From NCBI GenBank assembly GCA_025997455.1, contig BNUP01000018.1:1-27620 (forward strand): a stretch of 27,620 bases of DNA, read 5' to 3'. The position numbers were made by a program, and so were the translations under genes. Shown piece after piece: positions 19,973 through 27,620 of the stretch. Under the pieces are notes generated by a model. The model saw only the letters and a list, made by a program, of their open reading frames with translations. It did not search any database and had not been told where the DNA came from. How positions within the stretch are numbered: the first letter of the stretch is position 1; the number at the start of each line of letters is the position of its first letter. This stretch comes from Fibrobacterales bacterium (GTDB lineage Bacteria; Fibrobacterota; Fibrobacteria; Fibrobacterales; Fibrobacteraceae).

Positions 19973-21109
19973 ATGAAAGTCTTAGCAACCGCCGAATACA
20001 ACGAGTTTGTAGACGCAATCAAGAGCAACGACAAACAGATAATCTGCTACGGCACCGGGTCGGTTGCGTTATCCTCCGAGGATATTTTCCGAAAATCCGG
20101 GATTGATAAAAACCTCTGCTGTTTCATAGACAGAAATCCTAAAAAGCACGGAACAACGCTTGCCTTCTCCGGCAGAGATGTTATTATTCGCGGTATTGAC
20201 GAACTTTGTGCTATGGATTTGTCGAACAAAGTTTTACTGCTTACTCTCGAAGTATTTGGAGCGGTGATTGAAAGTTTGAACCAATACCCTGAACTTGACA
20301 ACTTGGAATGCTACATATTTCCCGCACTTAACCGTTCGTATATAAAACAAGCAATAGCAAACGATGAATTCTGCAGGAGCGGTTACAAAATAAGAGGCGG
20401 AGAGGAACGCATACCGAGAACTATTCACTATTGCTGGTTCGGTGGCACGGAAATACCTCCGTTTATGAAAGAGTGTATAGCAAGTTGGAGTGAACACAAT
20501 CCAAACTATGAGATTGTCAAATGGAATGAGAACAACTACGATGTTTATCAAAATAACTATATAAAACAGGCGTATCAGGCAGGAAATTATGCATTTGTAT
20601 CTGACTTCGCAAGACTTGATGTACTGTATAAGCACGGCGGTATTTACTTTGACACAGATGTGAAAGTCCTGAAAAATTTAGACGATGTGCTGTATAATAA
20701 TTCGTTTATCGCATACAGCAAGTGGTCGGTGCTTAATAGTGCGGTCAGCGGAAGCATGGCAGGAAATGAGATAATTCAGAAAATGCGTGATTATCCCCGC
20801 AGTACAATTGATTTTGTAAATACGGACGGCAGTTATAACCTTGATAATAACAGCGTATATGAATCTGCAACGCTTGCAAAATTTGGATTCCATAAGAATT
20901 TTATTCATCAATCTATTATGGGTATGACGGTATATCCGCCGTGTTTCTTTTCGACTGCGGTAATGTCCGGACTTAACTACGACATTGACGAACGCACATA
21001 CGCCGTACACTATGCGGTTGGCACTTGGTTCGATTCTAAACGCACAGCAGAACTTATGCAAACTAATGCATACATAGCGAATTTGAAAAATACTTTGGAA
21101 CGGCACTGA
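19973..21109 (+). CDS. GT32-type glycosyltransferase with Rossmann-like N-terminal module
   Basis: The 378-residue protein transfers a sugar in surface polysaccharide assembly; donor and acceptor are unknown. The N-terminal 125 residues or so (KQIICYGTGSVALSSEDIFR, FIDRNPKKHG) look like a small nucleotide-binding Rossmann-like module. The catalytic part starts at IPRTIHYCWFGG (147-158) and contains FVSDFARLDVLYKHGGIYFD with the DTD motif at 227-229, as in capsular glycosyltransferases with the Gly_transf_sug domain (PF04488). It is the first full gene of the operon; the next gene's ATG directly follows its TGA. An in-frame stop at 19940 blocks any extension into the C tract. Only a weak GGGG precedes the ATG. 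Confidence 0.85.
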   Translation: MKVLATAEYNEFVDAIKSNDKQIICYGTGSVALSSEDIFRKSGIDKNLCCFIDRNPKKHGTTLAFSGRDVIIRGIDELCAMDLSNKVLLLTLEVFGAVIESLNQYPELDNLECYIFPALNRSYIKQAIANDEFCRSGYKIRGGEERIPRTIHYCWFGGTEIPPFMKECIASWSEHNPNYEIVKWNENNYDVYQNNYIKQAYQAGNYAFVSDFARLDVLYKHGGIYFDTDVKVLKNLDDVLYNNSFIAYSKWSVLNSAVSGSMAGNEIIQKMRDYPRSTIDFVNTDGSYNLDNNSVYESATLAKFGFHKNFIHQSIMGMTVYPPCFFSTAVMSGLNYDIDERTYAVHYAVGTWFDSKRTAELMQTNAYIANLKNTLERH

Positions 21110-22114
21110 ATGTTTAACGACAAAACATTATTGATAACAGGCGGAACTGGTTCGTTCGGCAACGCTGTTCTGAAACGGTTCCTCGCTACCGGAGTTAAGG
21201 AAATCCGTATATTTTCACGCGACGAAAAGAAGCAAGACGATATGCGCAAACTCTATAACAACAGCAAAATCAAATTTCATATCGGAGATGTTAGAGATAT
21301 ATCAAGCATACGAAACGCTATGAACGGTGTAGATTATATTTTTAATGCTGCCGCTCTTAAACAAGTACCATCTTGTGAGTTTTTCCCTATTGAGGCTGTT
21401 AAAACAAATGTTCTTGGAACAGATAATGTTTTAACCGCAGCAATTGAATTTGGTGTTAAAAAGGTCGTGTGCTTATCTACGGATAAGGCCGCTTACCCAA
21501 TCAACGCGATGGGTATAAGTAAGGCGATGATGGAAAAGACCTTTATTGCAAAATCAAGAACTACGGACAAAACTCTTATTTGCGGCACTCGATATGGCAA
21601 TATTATGTGTTCTCGCGGCTCTGTTATTCCGCTGTTTGTGGAACAGTTGAAAACTAGCAAACCGCTTACCATTACCGACCCGAATATGACGAGATTTTTG
21701 ATGAGCCTTGATGAGGCTGTGGATTTAGTTTTGTTTGCTTTTCAAAACGCAGTCGCAGGAGATTTGTTTGTTCAAAAAGCCCCTGCTTGCACAATAGGCG
21801 TTTTGGCACAGGCTGTAAAAGAACTTTTTAATTCGGATGTGCCTGTAAATTATATAGGTATTCGCCATAGTGAAAAGAAATATGAAACTCTGCTCACAAA
21901 AGAGGAATGCTTACACGCAACGGATTTAGGCGACTTCTATCGTGTTCCCGCCGATAACCGCGATTTGAACTATGAACAATATTTTGAGCATGGCAAAACA
22001 GAACCGTCAAAATTAGAAGAGTTTAACTCAAACAACACTACACAACTCGACACTGAAAAAACAAAGAGAAAACTCCTTGAAACGGATTATATAAAAATGG
22101 AGTTGGGTGTATGA
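21110..22114 (+). CDS. UDP-GlcNAc 4,6-dehydratase/5-epimerase, CapE/FnlA/WbvB type
   Basis: The 334-residue short-chain dehydrogenase-type enzyme starts FNDKTLLITGGTGSFG (NAD-binding GxxGxxG). It contains STDKAAYPINAMGISKAMME, in which the usual catalytic Tyr of YxxxK is replaced by Met134 (Lys138 kept). This Met is the hallmark of the CapE/WbjB/FnlA inverting dehydratases, which start the route from UDP-GlcNAc to UDP-2-acetamido-2,6-dideoxy-L-hexoses. The reductase (23161) and 2-epimerase (25304) needed for the next steps are in the same operon. The gene abuts the glycosyltransferase (TGA then ATG) and overlaps the next gene by four bases. Confidence 0.9.
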   Translation: MFNDKTLLITGGTGSFGNAVLKRFLATGVKEIRIFSRDEKKQDDMRKLYNNSKIKFHIGDVRDISSIRNAMNGVDYIFNAAALKQVPSCEFFPIEAVKTNVLGTDNVLTAAIEFGVKKVVCLSTDKAAYPINAMGISKAMMEKTFIAKSRTTDKTLICGTRYGNIMCSRGSVIPLFVEQLKTSKPLTITDPNMTRFLMSLDEAVDLVLFAFQNAVAGDLFVQKAPACTIGVLAQAVKELFNSDVPVNYIGIRHSEKKYETLLTKEECLHATDLGDFYRVPADNRDLNYEQYFEHGKTEPSKLEEFNSNNTTQLDTEKTKRKLLETDYIKMELGV

Positions 22115-23148
22115 ACACAGATGAAAAGCAAATTTATGACAGTTTGTCCGATGATAAAAGCAAAAAGATTTTTGAATTAAGAAAGCAGTATAAAGAAAAC
22201 GGCAATGCAAATTTTTGTGAAATTTATGACGGCGTTACATACGATTTTGAACACTTGAAAAACTATTTGATTGGTAAAACCTATGCGATTTATGGAGCGG
22301 GTGACGGATGCAACAAATTAGTTAAAATATTAGAAAAATTTTCTCTTAAAGATAACTGTTTAGCCATATATGACAGTAACTCTAAAATTCAGGGAACAAC
22401 TTTAGGTGGAATAGAAATAACTGCGTTTGACGGGATTGAGTCGGATTTAATAATCGTTTCGCCAACATTATGTTCTAAAAATAATGAAATATGCGATTAT
22501 TTAACTTCGCAACACATATCGTCTTGTAGGATAATAAAATTCTGCGAATACATCGCCGAAGATGATATAAATCAATATTTCGATAAAATTATAGTTGGGG
22601 AGAACCTCAGTGAAAAAGAAGTGTTTGTAGATGGAGGTTGTTATGATTTTAACACGAGTAAAATGCTGATTTCATTTTGCCCGAATGTTAAGAAAATAAT
22701 TGCTTTTGAACCAAATCAAAAGCAAATCTCAATAATAAACGAAGTGGCGAAAGATATTGGCTTTAATGCTCTTAAAGTGATAAATGGCGGTTTGTGGAGC
22801 GAAAATACTCAATTATTGTTCTCATCCATAGGTTTCGACCGAGCATTTCAGGTGTCGCCAAATAACAATGGTGAAAATATAGCAGTTTATGCACTTGATG
22901 ATGTTATTGAATCCGATGATGAAATTACTTTTATAAAAATGGATATAGAGGGAGCGGAATTAGAGGCGTTGAAAGGTTGCGAAAAGACAATACGAAAATA
23001 CAAACCGAAACTTGCGATTTCAATATACCATAAACCGAATGATTATGTGGAAATACCGAAATATATTTTATCACTTGAATGGAATTATAAACTATATATG
23101 CGTCATTATACCAACTTTGAAAATGAAACCGTGCTATATTGTGTATGA
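22111..23148 (+). CDS. FkbM-family methyltransferase with Rossmann-like N-terminal module
   Basis: The 345-residue protein has an N-terminal module (about 50-150) with KTYAIYGAGDGCNKLVKIL and AIYDSNSKIQGTTLGG, similar in form to the modules in the glycosyltransferase and the second methyltransferase of this operon. The C-terminal FkbM domain shows the SAM motif EVFVDGGCYDFNT (170-182), IIAFEPN, and FIKMDIEGAELEALKGCEKT (275-294), ending YMRHYTNFENETVLYCV. FkbM enzymes methylate hydroxyl groups, often on sugars. The overlap with the previous gene is ATGA. The sequence is visibly AT-rich, in keeping with acquired glycan loci. Confidence 0.88.
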   Translation: MNTDEKQIYDSLSDDKSKKIFELRKQYKENGNANFCEIYDGVTYDFEHLKNYLIGKTYAIYGAGDGCNKLVKILEKFSLKDNCLAIYDSNSKIQGTTLGGIEITAFDGIESDLIIVSPTLCSKNNEICDYLTSQHISSCRIIKFCEYIAEDDINQYFDKIIVGENLSEKEVFVDGGCYDFNTSKMLISFCPNVKKIIAFEPNQKQISIINEVAKDIGFNALKVINGGLWSENTQLLFSSIGFDRAFQVSPNNNGENIAVYALDDVIESDDEITFIKMDIEGAELEALKGCEKTIRKYKPKLAISIYHKPNDYVEIPKYILSLEWNYKLYMRHYTNFENETVLYCV

Positions 23149-23160
23149 AGGGCGGATTTA

Positions 23161-24012
23161 ATGAAAATATTAGTTTTAGGTGCGGGCGGAATGGCAGGAC
23201 ATACCATAGCGATTTATCTTAAAGAAAATGGATATGATATTACGGGCTTTGCGAGGCGTGAATTGCCTTTTTGTAAAACGATAGTTGGTGATATTACAAC
23301 CGTTAATATTGCGAACCTTGTAAAAGATTATGATGTAGTTATAAATTGTATAGGTTGTCTTGTTAAATCGGTTGATAATGATATTAAAAATGGTATTTAT
23401 ATAAATTCATATTTACCGCATTTGCTTTCGGCAAGTGCAAAACGAGTTATTCACTTGAGCACAGATTGTGTATTTTCAGGCAAAGACACGCCTAAGAAAG
23501 GTTATACCGAGAATGATTTTAGAAGTGCGGATTATGCCTATGGCAGAACAAAGGCACTCGGTGAGTTGAATAATAATAAAGATTTAACTTTCAGAATGTC
23601 GATTGTAGGACCAGATATAAATGAAAACGGAACAGGCTTATTCCATTGGTTTATGAAACAGCAGGGTGAAGTTTCGGGTTATTCAAAAGCAATTTGGGGC
23701 GGTGTGACAACGATTATTCTTGCCAACGCTATTCACGCGGCGTTAGAACAAAGAATTACGGGACTTTATCACCTTACAAACGGTGAAAAAATCAGCAAAT
23801 TTGAATTGCTGAAATTATTTAACAATTTACGAAAAGAACCTGTTTCAATTTTACCGTCAGAGAATGTGATTGAAGATAAATCAATTTGTTGCACAAGAAC
23901 GGATTTTAATTTTGTTGTTCCGTCTTATGAAAGTATGGTTGGAGGTATGGGCGAGTGGATACAGACACATGGAAGCTTGTATTTCCGATATAAAATCGGA
24001 GGTTTCATATGA
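23161..24012 (+). CDS. RmlD-like sugar nucleotide reductase (FnlB/WbvR role)
   Basis: The 283-residue reductase starts MKILVLGAGGMAGHT (GxxGxxG) and has VINCIG, HLSTDCVFSGK and DYAYGRTKALGE with the catalytic Tyr127 and Lys131. This is the dTDP-4-dehydrorhamnose reductase fold. Between a CapE-like and a CapG-like gene it most likely reduces the 4-keto-6-deoxy-L-sugar intermediate. CapF proteins of about 370 residues carry an extra cupin domain that is absent here. The shorter form is closer to WbvR of the UDP-L-QuiNAc route. The start is 12 bases after the FkbM stop, with AAGGGCGG upstream. Its TGA overlaps the next ATG (ATGA), with GGAGG inside the coding end. Confidence 0.82.
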   Translation: MKILVLGAGGMAGHTIAIYLKENGYDITGFARRELPFCKTIVGDITTVNIANLVKDYDVVINCIGCLVKSVDNDIKNGIYINSYLPHLLSASAKRVIHLSTDCVFSGKDTPKKGYTENDFRSADYAYGRTKALGELNNNKDLTFRMSIVGPDINENGTGLFHWFMKQQGEVSGYSKAIWGGVTTIILANAIHAALEQRITGLYHLTNGEKISKFELLKLFNNLRKEPVSILPSENVIEDKSICCTRTDFNFVVPSYESMVGGMGEWIQTHGSLYFRYKIGGFI

Positions 24013-25289
24013 GTTATAATTATGGACATGATATTCTAAACGCTGTATCAGAGCGGAACGATTTGAAAATCTGTATCTTTGGAGCGGGCGATTATGGTAT
24101 GCGTATGTATCATATGTTAAAAGTATGTAAGATTAAGGCTGCAATGTTTTCGGATAACAACCCGTTGAAGTGGGATACAAAAGTTGTCGATGAAGTGAAG
24201 TGTTTTAATCCGAAAAGCTTACTTGATGATACGAAACTTCGAGTTATTGTTGCGGTCAAGAATAATCAAGATGTTATTGCGGATGATTTGAGAAATAGAG
24301 GATTTGATAAGATTGTCTTAATGAGTGAAATTGAAGAAGAAATTAACGAGAGAATAGACGAGATAATCAATGGTTACGGAGTGGATTTGGTGAAATATAT
24401 GTCTGTAACAGGGCGTGGAACAGATAAATGCTTGGAAAATGACTGCTTTCCAATGCCTGTCCATTTTTATCAACCGGTACCAAACATCAAAGATTTAGAA
24501 CGTCGAAATATTTGGGATAAGGTAAGCGGGCTTGACGGCGTAGTATGGGAACCGAACAAGTATTTAGCGAATTTATCCGAGTTGTCAGCGTATCAACCAA
24601 AGCAGAGTTGGCCGCGTCAGCAAACGGACGATGCGATGGAATTTAATTTGGATAATACGTCTTTTTCTTATATGTGCGCATCTGCATTGTACGGTATGAT
24701 TCGCAAATACCGACCAAAGCGTATTGTTGAAATAGGATCGGGAAATTCATCTAAAGTTATAAGACAAGCACTGCTTGATAATAGTAGCGATGATGAGAAT
24801 TGTGAATTTAATTATACGATTATTGACCCCTATTGTGCATTTGATGAACAAATGTTTACGGGGGGGGGTATAAATGCAACAACATTGAAAATTCCTGTCG
24901 AAGAGAGCGGTATTGGCTTATTTAAGGAACTGGAAGAAAATGATATTTTATTCATTGATTCCTCGCATACGGTATGTATTGGCGGCGATGTTAATTTTGA
25001 GATATTAGAAGTGCTTCCTGTTTTGGCAAATGGAGTAATTGTACATTTCCATGATATTAGTCTTCCGTATGAATATCCAAAAATTTATGCGACTAACCCC
25101 GCTTTTAGAGTGTTCTGGACGGAAAGCTACCTTTTGCAGGCGTTTCTAGCATTCAATAATCAGTTTGAAATATTGCTTCCTGTTCAACACTTATGCACCA
25201 AACATTTTGATGAAGTTAGAAAACTCTATCCTCAGATGCTTGTGCCATTTGATTGGTCAAGTGCAAGTATGTGGATTAGACGAAAATAG
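24009..25289 (+). CDS. Class I SAM-dependent methyltransferase with Rossmann-like N-terminal module and a G9 tract
   Basis: The 426-residue protein starts with a nucleotide-binding-like module (LKICIFGAGDYGMRMYHMLK, MFSDNNPLKW), a middle region with FPMPVHFYQPVPN, and a C-terminal class I methyltransferase. The SAM motif is RIVEIGSGNSSKV (238-250); NDILFIDSSHTVCIGGDVNF and VIVHFHDIS fit the Methyltransf_24 type. The target is probably a sugar or glycan. Codons 285-287 are GGG GGG GGT, a run of nine G (24860-24868). A one-base slip would end the protein in the middle of the catalytic domain. Confidence 0.83.
   Translation: MSYNYGHDILNAVSERNDLKICIFGAGDYGMRMYHMLKVCKIKAAMFSDNNPLKWDTKVVDEVKCFNPKSLLDDTKLRVIVAVKNNQDVIADDLRNRGFDKIVLMSEIEEEINERIDEIINGYGVDLVKYMSVTGRGTDKCLENDCFPMPVHFYQPVPNIKDLERRNIWDKVSGLDGVVWEPNKYLANLSELSAYQPKQSWPRQQTDDAMEFNLDNTSFSYMCASALYGMIRKYRPKRIVEIGSGNSSKVIRQALLDNSSDDENCEFNYTIIDPYCAFDEQMFTGGGINATTLKIPVEESGIGLFKELEENDILFIDSSHTVCIGGDVNFEILEVLPVLANGVIVHFHDISLPYEYPKIYATNPAFRVFWTESYLLQAFLAFNNQFEILLPVQHLCTKHFDEVRKLYPQMLVPFDWSSASMWIRRK
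24860..24868 (+). repeat. Homopolymeric tract of 9 G inside the methyltransferase gene
   Basis: Nine consecutive G encode Gly285-Gly287. The surrounding gene is AT-rich. Poly-G tracts of this length in surface glycan genes commonly mediate phase variation. The sequenced state is ON (full frame). Confidence 0.85.
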
Positions 25290-25303
25290 AAGGTGACTTG
25301 ATA

Positions 25304-26413
25304 ATGAATAGATTAAAGCTGATGACGATTGTCGGCACACGCCCCGAACTTATCAAATTGTCCGAAACAATTAAAAAAGCGGATAAGTATTTCGACCATA
25401 TTTTCGTTCATACAGGGCAGAATTACGATAAAAACTTGAATGATATATTTTATGATGATTTGAATTTACGGCGACCTGATTTGTATCTTAATGTTGTTGG
25501 AAGCAATTTAGGTGAAAGCATCGGCAATGTAATATCAAAATCTTACAATGCGTTGAACGAGATAAAACCCGATGCGGTTTTGATATTAGGTGATACGAAC
25601 TCTGCGTTATCCGCAATATCTGCAAAACGCCTTAAAATACCAATTTTTCATATTGAGGCTGGCAACAGATGCTTTGACCAAAATGTTCCCGAAGAAATCA
25701 ATCGCAAAATTGTTGACCATATAAGTGATGTAAATTTGCCATATACGGAACACGCAAGGAGAAATTTACTTGCCGAGGGATTAAAAGCGGAATATATGTT
25801 TGTTACAGGTTCGCCTATGCGTGAGGTTATTGAGGCAAACAAGGCAAAAATCGATGCGAGTAATGTGCTTGAACGGCTTACCCTTACCGAAAAACAGTAT
25901 ATTGTTTTGTCTGCACATCGAGAAGAAAATATTGATAAGGCAGAAACTTTTGAATCTCTAATTTTGGCTATAAATACTCTTGCGGAGCAATACCAAGTTC
26001 CAATTATATATTCTGTTCACCCACGCAGTGCAAAATTTATAAAGGAACGGAATGTAAAGTTTCACGATTTGGTTCGGCAAATGCCACCGTTTTCATTTAC
26101 CGATTATATTGCACTTCAAAAGAATTCGCTTTGCGTAGTTTCCGATAGCGGAACGCTTGCCGAAGAGAGTTCGATTTGCAATTTCCCTGCCGTGAGCATA
26201 CGCACCTCAACCGAACGACCGGAGGCGGTTGATAAAGGCGGGTTTGTGATTGGGGGGGTAGCGGCGGAAAGCATATTACCATCAATAGAAATTGCGATAA
26301 AAACTCATAATAACACTGATAAATCGAAAGTAATTGATTATTCTGACGATAATTTTTCAGTTAAGATAATTAAAATTATACAAGGCTATGCAAATATTGT
26401 AAATTTACCCTAA
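25304..26413 (+). CDS. UDP-N-acetylglucosamine 2-epimerase-type enzyme, CapG/FnlC/WbvD role
   Basis: From the ATG at 25304 the protein has 369 residues. It shows MTIVGTRPELIKLSETIKKA, HTGQNYDKNLNDIFYDDL, LGDTNSALSAISAKRLKIP, HIEAGNRCFDQNVPEEINRK, LSAHREENID and SDSGTLAEESSICNFPAVSI, the signature of the non-hydrolysing 2-epimerase family. The EAGNRCFDQNVPEEINRKIV form is typical of the FnlC/CapG branch, which performs the last step to a UDP-2-acetamido-2,6-dideoxy-L-hexose. A TTG at 25298 is in frame, but AAGGTG sits better for the ATG. A run of seven G occurs at 26252-26258. Its TAA overlaps the next ATG by one base. Confidence 0.9.
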   Translation: MNRLKLMTIVGTRPELIKLSETIKKADKYFDHIFVHTGQNYDKNLNDIFYDDLNLRRPDLYLNVVGSNLGESIGNVISKSYNALNEIKPDAVLILGDTNSALSAISAKRLKIPIFHIEAGNRCFDQNVPEEINRKIVDHISDVNLPYTEHARRNLLAEGLKAEYMFVTGSPMREVIEANKAKIDASNVLERLTLTEKQYIVLSAHREENIDKAETFESLILAINTLAEQYQVPIIYSVHPRSAKFIKERNVKFHDLVRQMPPFSFTDYIALQKNSLCVVSDSGTLAEESSICNFPAVSIRTSTERPEAVDKGGFVIGGVAAESILPSIEIAIKTHNNTDKSKVIDYSDDNFSVKIIKIIQGYANIVNLP

Positions 26414-27620
26414 TGCCCTCTTATCCCGACATCCCCACGCCCCTGCCCATAGGCAATAGTTTCTTTGACAAGCTCATTGAAAACGGTTGCTACTATGTCG
26501 ATAAAACTCTGTTAATCAAAGACCTGCTCGATAAAAAAGCCGAGGTTACCCTGTTCACGCGCCCACGCCGCTTTGGCAAAACTCTAAACCAGACCATGCT
26601 CAAGTGCTTTTTCGAGGACACTAGGGAATTGGGGCGTGGGGTATGGGGTACGGGGGATAAACGGACTCTGTTTAACGGTCTTAAAATCGAGGCAGCAGGC
26701 GAGGGTCGATATATGGAGTGGCAGGGGCAGTATCCGGTGGTGTACCTCTCGCTCAAGGGAGCCAAGCAAGGGAGCTGGGAACTCTCATACGCGATGCTAA
26801 AAACAACCATAATGGATGAATTTAGACGGCACGACTACCTGCTTGACGATGAACGGCTTGCAGAAAAAGAACATTATATACGCATAATGCAAGACAAAGG
26901 GAGCGACAAAGACTATGCCCAATCGCTTAAATTCCTTACCGAGTGCCTAGAGAAACACCATAACAAAAAAGCTATAATTCTCATAGACGAATACGATGTT
27001 CCCTTAGAAAATTCGTGGTTTCGCGGTTTTTATAGTGAGATGATAGATTTCATCCGTTCGTTGTTTGAATCTGTGCTTAAAAACAATTCATATTTGGAAT
27101 TTGCCGTACTTACCGGGTGTTTAAGGGTATCTAGGGAGAGCATTTTTACGGGATTAAACAATCCTAAAATGGTGTCTATCCAAAATAGGGAATACGCCGA
27201 GCATTTTGGCTTTACCCAAAGCGAGGTGGAGACCATGCTCCATTATTATCACTTGGAACACCGCACAGAAGATTTTAGGAGCTGGTACAACGGCTACCTG
27301 TTTGGCGACACAAAGGTTTACAATCCATGGAGCGTAATAAACGCCGTGGACGATTTAAAAGGGCACCCCAACATATTCCTTGCCCCCTATTGGTCAAACA
27401 CCAGCGGTAACGACATTGTGCGGAAGCTCATTGACAAAGCCGATGATGCGGCAAAGAAAGACTTAGAAACTTTGATTGCCGGAGGCGTTATCCAAAAGAT
27501 AATCCACGAAGACATTACTTATAACGAAATGGAAGATAGCATCGATAATATTTGGAACTTTTTATTTTTTACAGGTTACCTTACAAAGAAAAATGAAGGT
27601 GTGGACGAAAAGAATAGATT
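26413..27620 (+). CDS. AAA-ATPase-like protein (PF09820 type), 3' end outside the window
   Basis: An open frame of 402 codons runs to the window edge. It has the opening IGNSFFDKLIENGCYYVDKT, Walker A as FTRPRRFGKTLNQTM (50-57), Walker B as KAIILIDEYDVPLEN (Asp192, Glu193), LTGCLRVSRESIFTGLNN, and WYNGYLFGDTKVYNPWS. This is the AAA-ATPase_like family, whose members usually end in a PD-(D/E)XK nuclease-like domain that would lie beyond 27620. They occur in many copies in Bacteroidetes, Fibrobacteres and Spirochaetes; their role is unresolved. The ATG overlaps the epimerase stop (TAATG) without a Shine-Dalgarno. A run of four G-rich heptamers (26631-26658) is translated as ELGRGVWGTGD between FFEDT and KRTLFNGLKI. 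Confidence 0.88.
   Translation, partial: MPSYPDIPTPLPIGNSFFDKLIENGCYYVDKTLLIKDLLDKKAEVTLFTRPRRFGKTLNQTMLKCFFEDTRELGRGVWGTGDKRTLFNGLKIEAAGEGRYMEWQGQYPVVYLSLKGAKQGSWELSYAMLKTTIMDEFRRHDYLLDDERLAEKEHYIRIMQDKGSDKDYAQSLKFLTECLEKHHNKKAIILIDEYDVPLENSWFRGFYSEMIDFIRSLFESVLKNNSYLEFAVLTGCLRVSRESIFTGLNNPKMVSIQNREYAEHFGFTQSEVETMLHYYHLEHRTEDFRSWYNGYLFGDTKVYNPWSVINAVDDLKGHPNIFLAPYWSNTSGNDIVRKLIDKADDAAKKDLETLIAGGVIQKIIHEDITYNEMEDSIDNIWNFLFFTGYLTKKNEGVDEKNR
26631..26658 (+). repeat. Four G-rich heptamers within the AAA-ATPase gene
   Basis: The units are GGGGCGT, GGGGTAT, GGGGTAC and GGGGGAT. They resemble the intergenic heptamers after 10920. They lie in frame in a loop region between two conserved family segments. 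Confidence 0.7.

Overview
The window comes from a Gram-negative-type bacterium. It carries an LpxK-like lipid A kinase, an outer-membrane porin-like beta-barrel protein, an S8 protease with an autotransporter barrel, and a CotH-family protein ending in a type-IX-secretion-like C-terminal domain. Together with a class II ribonucleotide reductase, a Cthe_2159-type carbohydrate-binding lipoprotein and many short intergenic repeats, this points towards the Fibrobacterota or a neighbouring FCB-group lineage. The lineage is an inference from gene content; there is no rRNA or other marker here.

Layout. (1) 1-2925, minus strand: the start of a YfhO-like membrane protein gene, then polA. The first 127 bases repeat an internal piece of polA exactly, which looks like a contig-edge or chimeric junction. 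(2) 3272-7312, plus strand: a strong promoter, nrdJ (class II RNR) and argA. (3) 7326-9801: a secreted subtilisin-like autotransporter bounded by a perfect 19-bp inverted repeat. (4) 9815-10886, minus strand: an LpxK-like gene with odd ends and a small unknown gene. (5) 10887-11400: a gene-free stretch holding a roughly 44-unit heptanucleotide array. (6) 11401-17521, minus strand: five tightly coupled genes (Cthe_2159-like lipoprotein, CotH, VTC-type polyphosphate polymerase, DUF4956 membrane protein, porin). (7) 17674-18007: remains of a nuclease/transposase-like gene. (8) 18235-19546, minus strand: a sigma-54 response regulator without a DNA-binding domain, with an overlapping 49-residue membrane protein. 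(9) 19753-26413, plus strand: a surface polysaccharide operon. (10) 26413 to the end: a partial AAA-ATPase of the PF09820 type.

The polysaccharide operon encodes a dehydratase/epimerase, a reductase and a 2-epimerase that fit synthesis of a UDP-2-acetamido-2,6-dideoxy-L-hexose (L-FucNAc or L-QuiNAc type), a GT32-type glycosyltransferase and two methyltransferases. Three of these enzymes carry a similar Rossmann-like N-terminal module. The operon has a 12-C tract in its leader and a 9-G tract inside one methyltransferase, both candidate phase-variation sites.

The best candidates for under-described biology are the CotH/VTC/DUF4956/Cthe_2159/porin operon, the inverted-repeat-bounded protease autotransporter, the homopolymer-controlled glycan locus, and the short-repeat families, one of which seems to have inserted in frame into a signal peptide.
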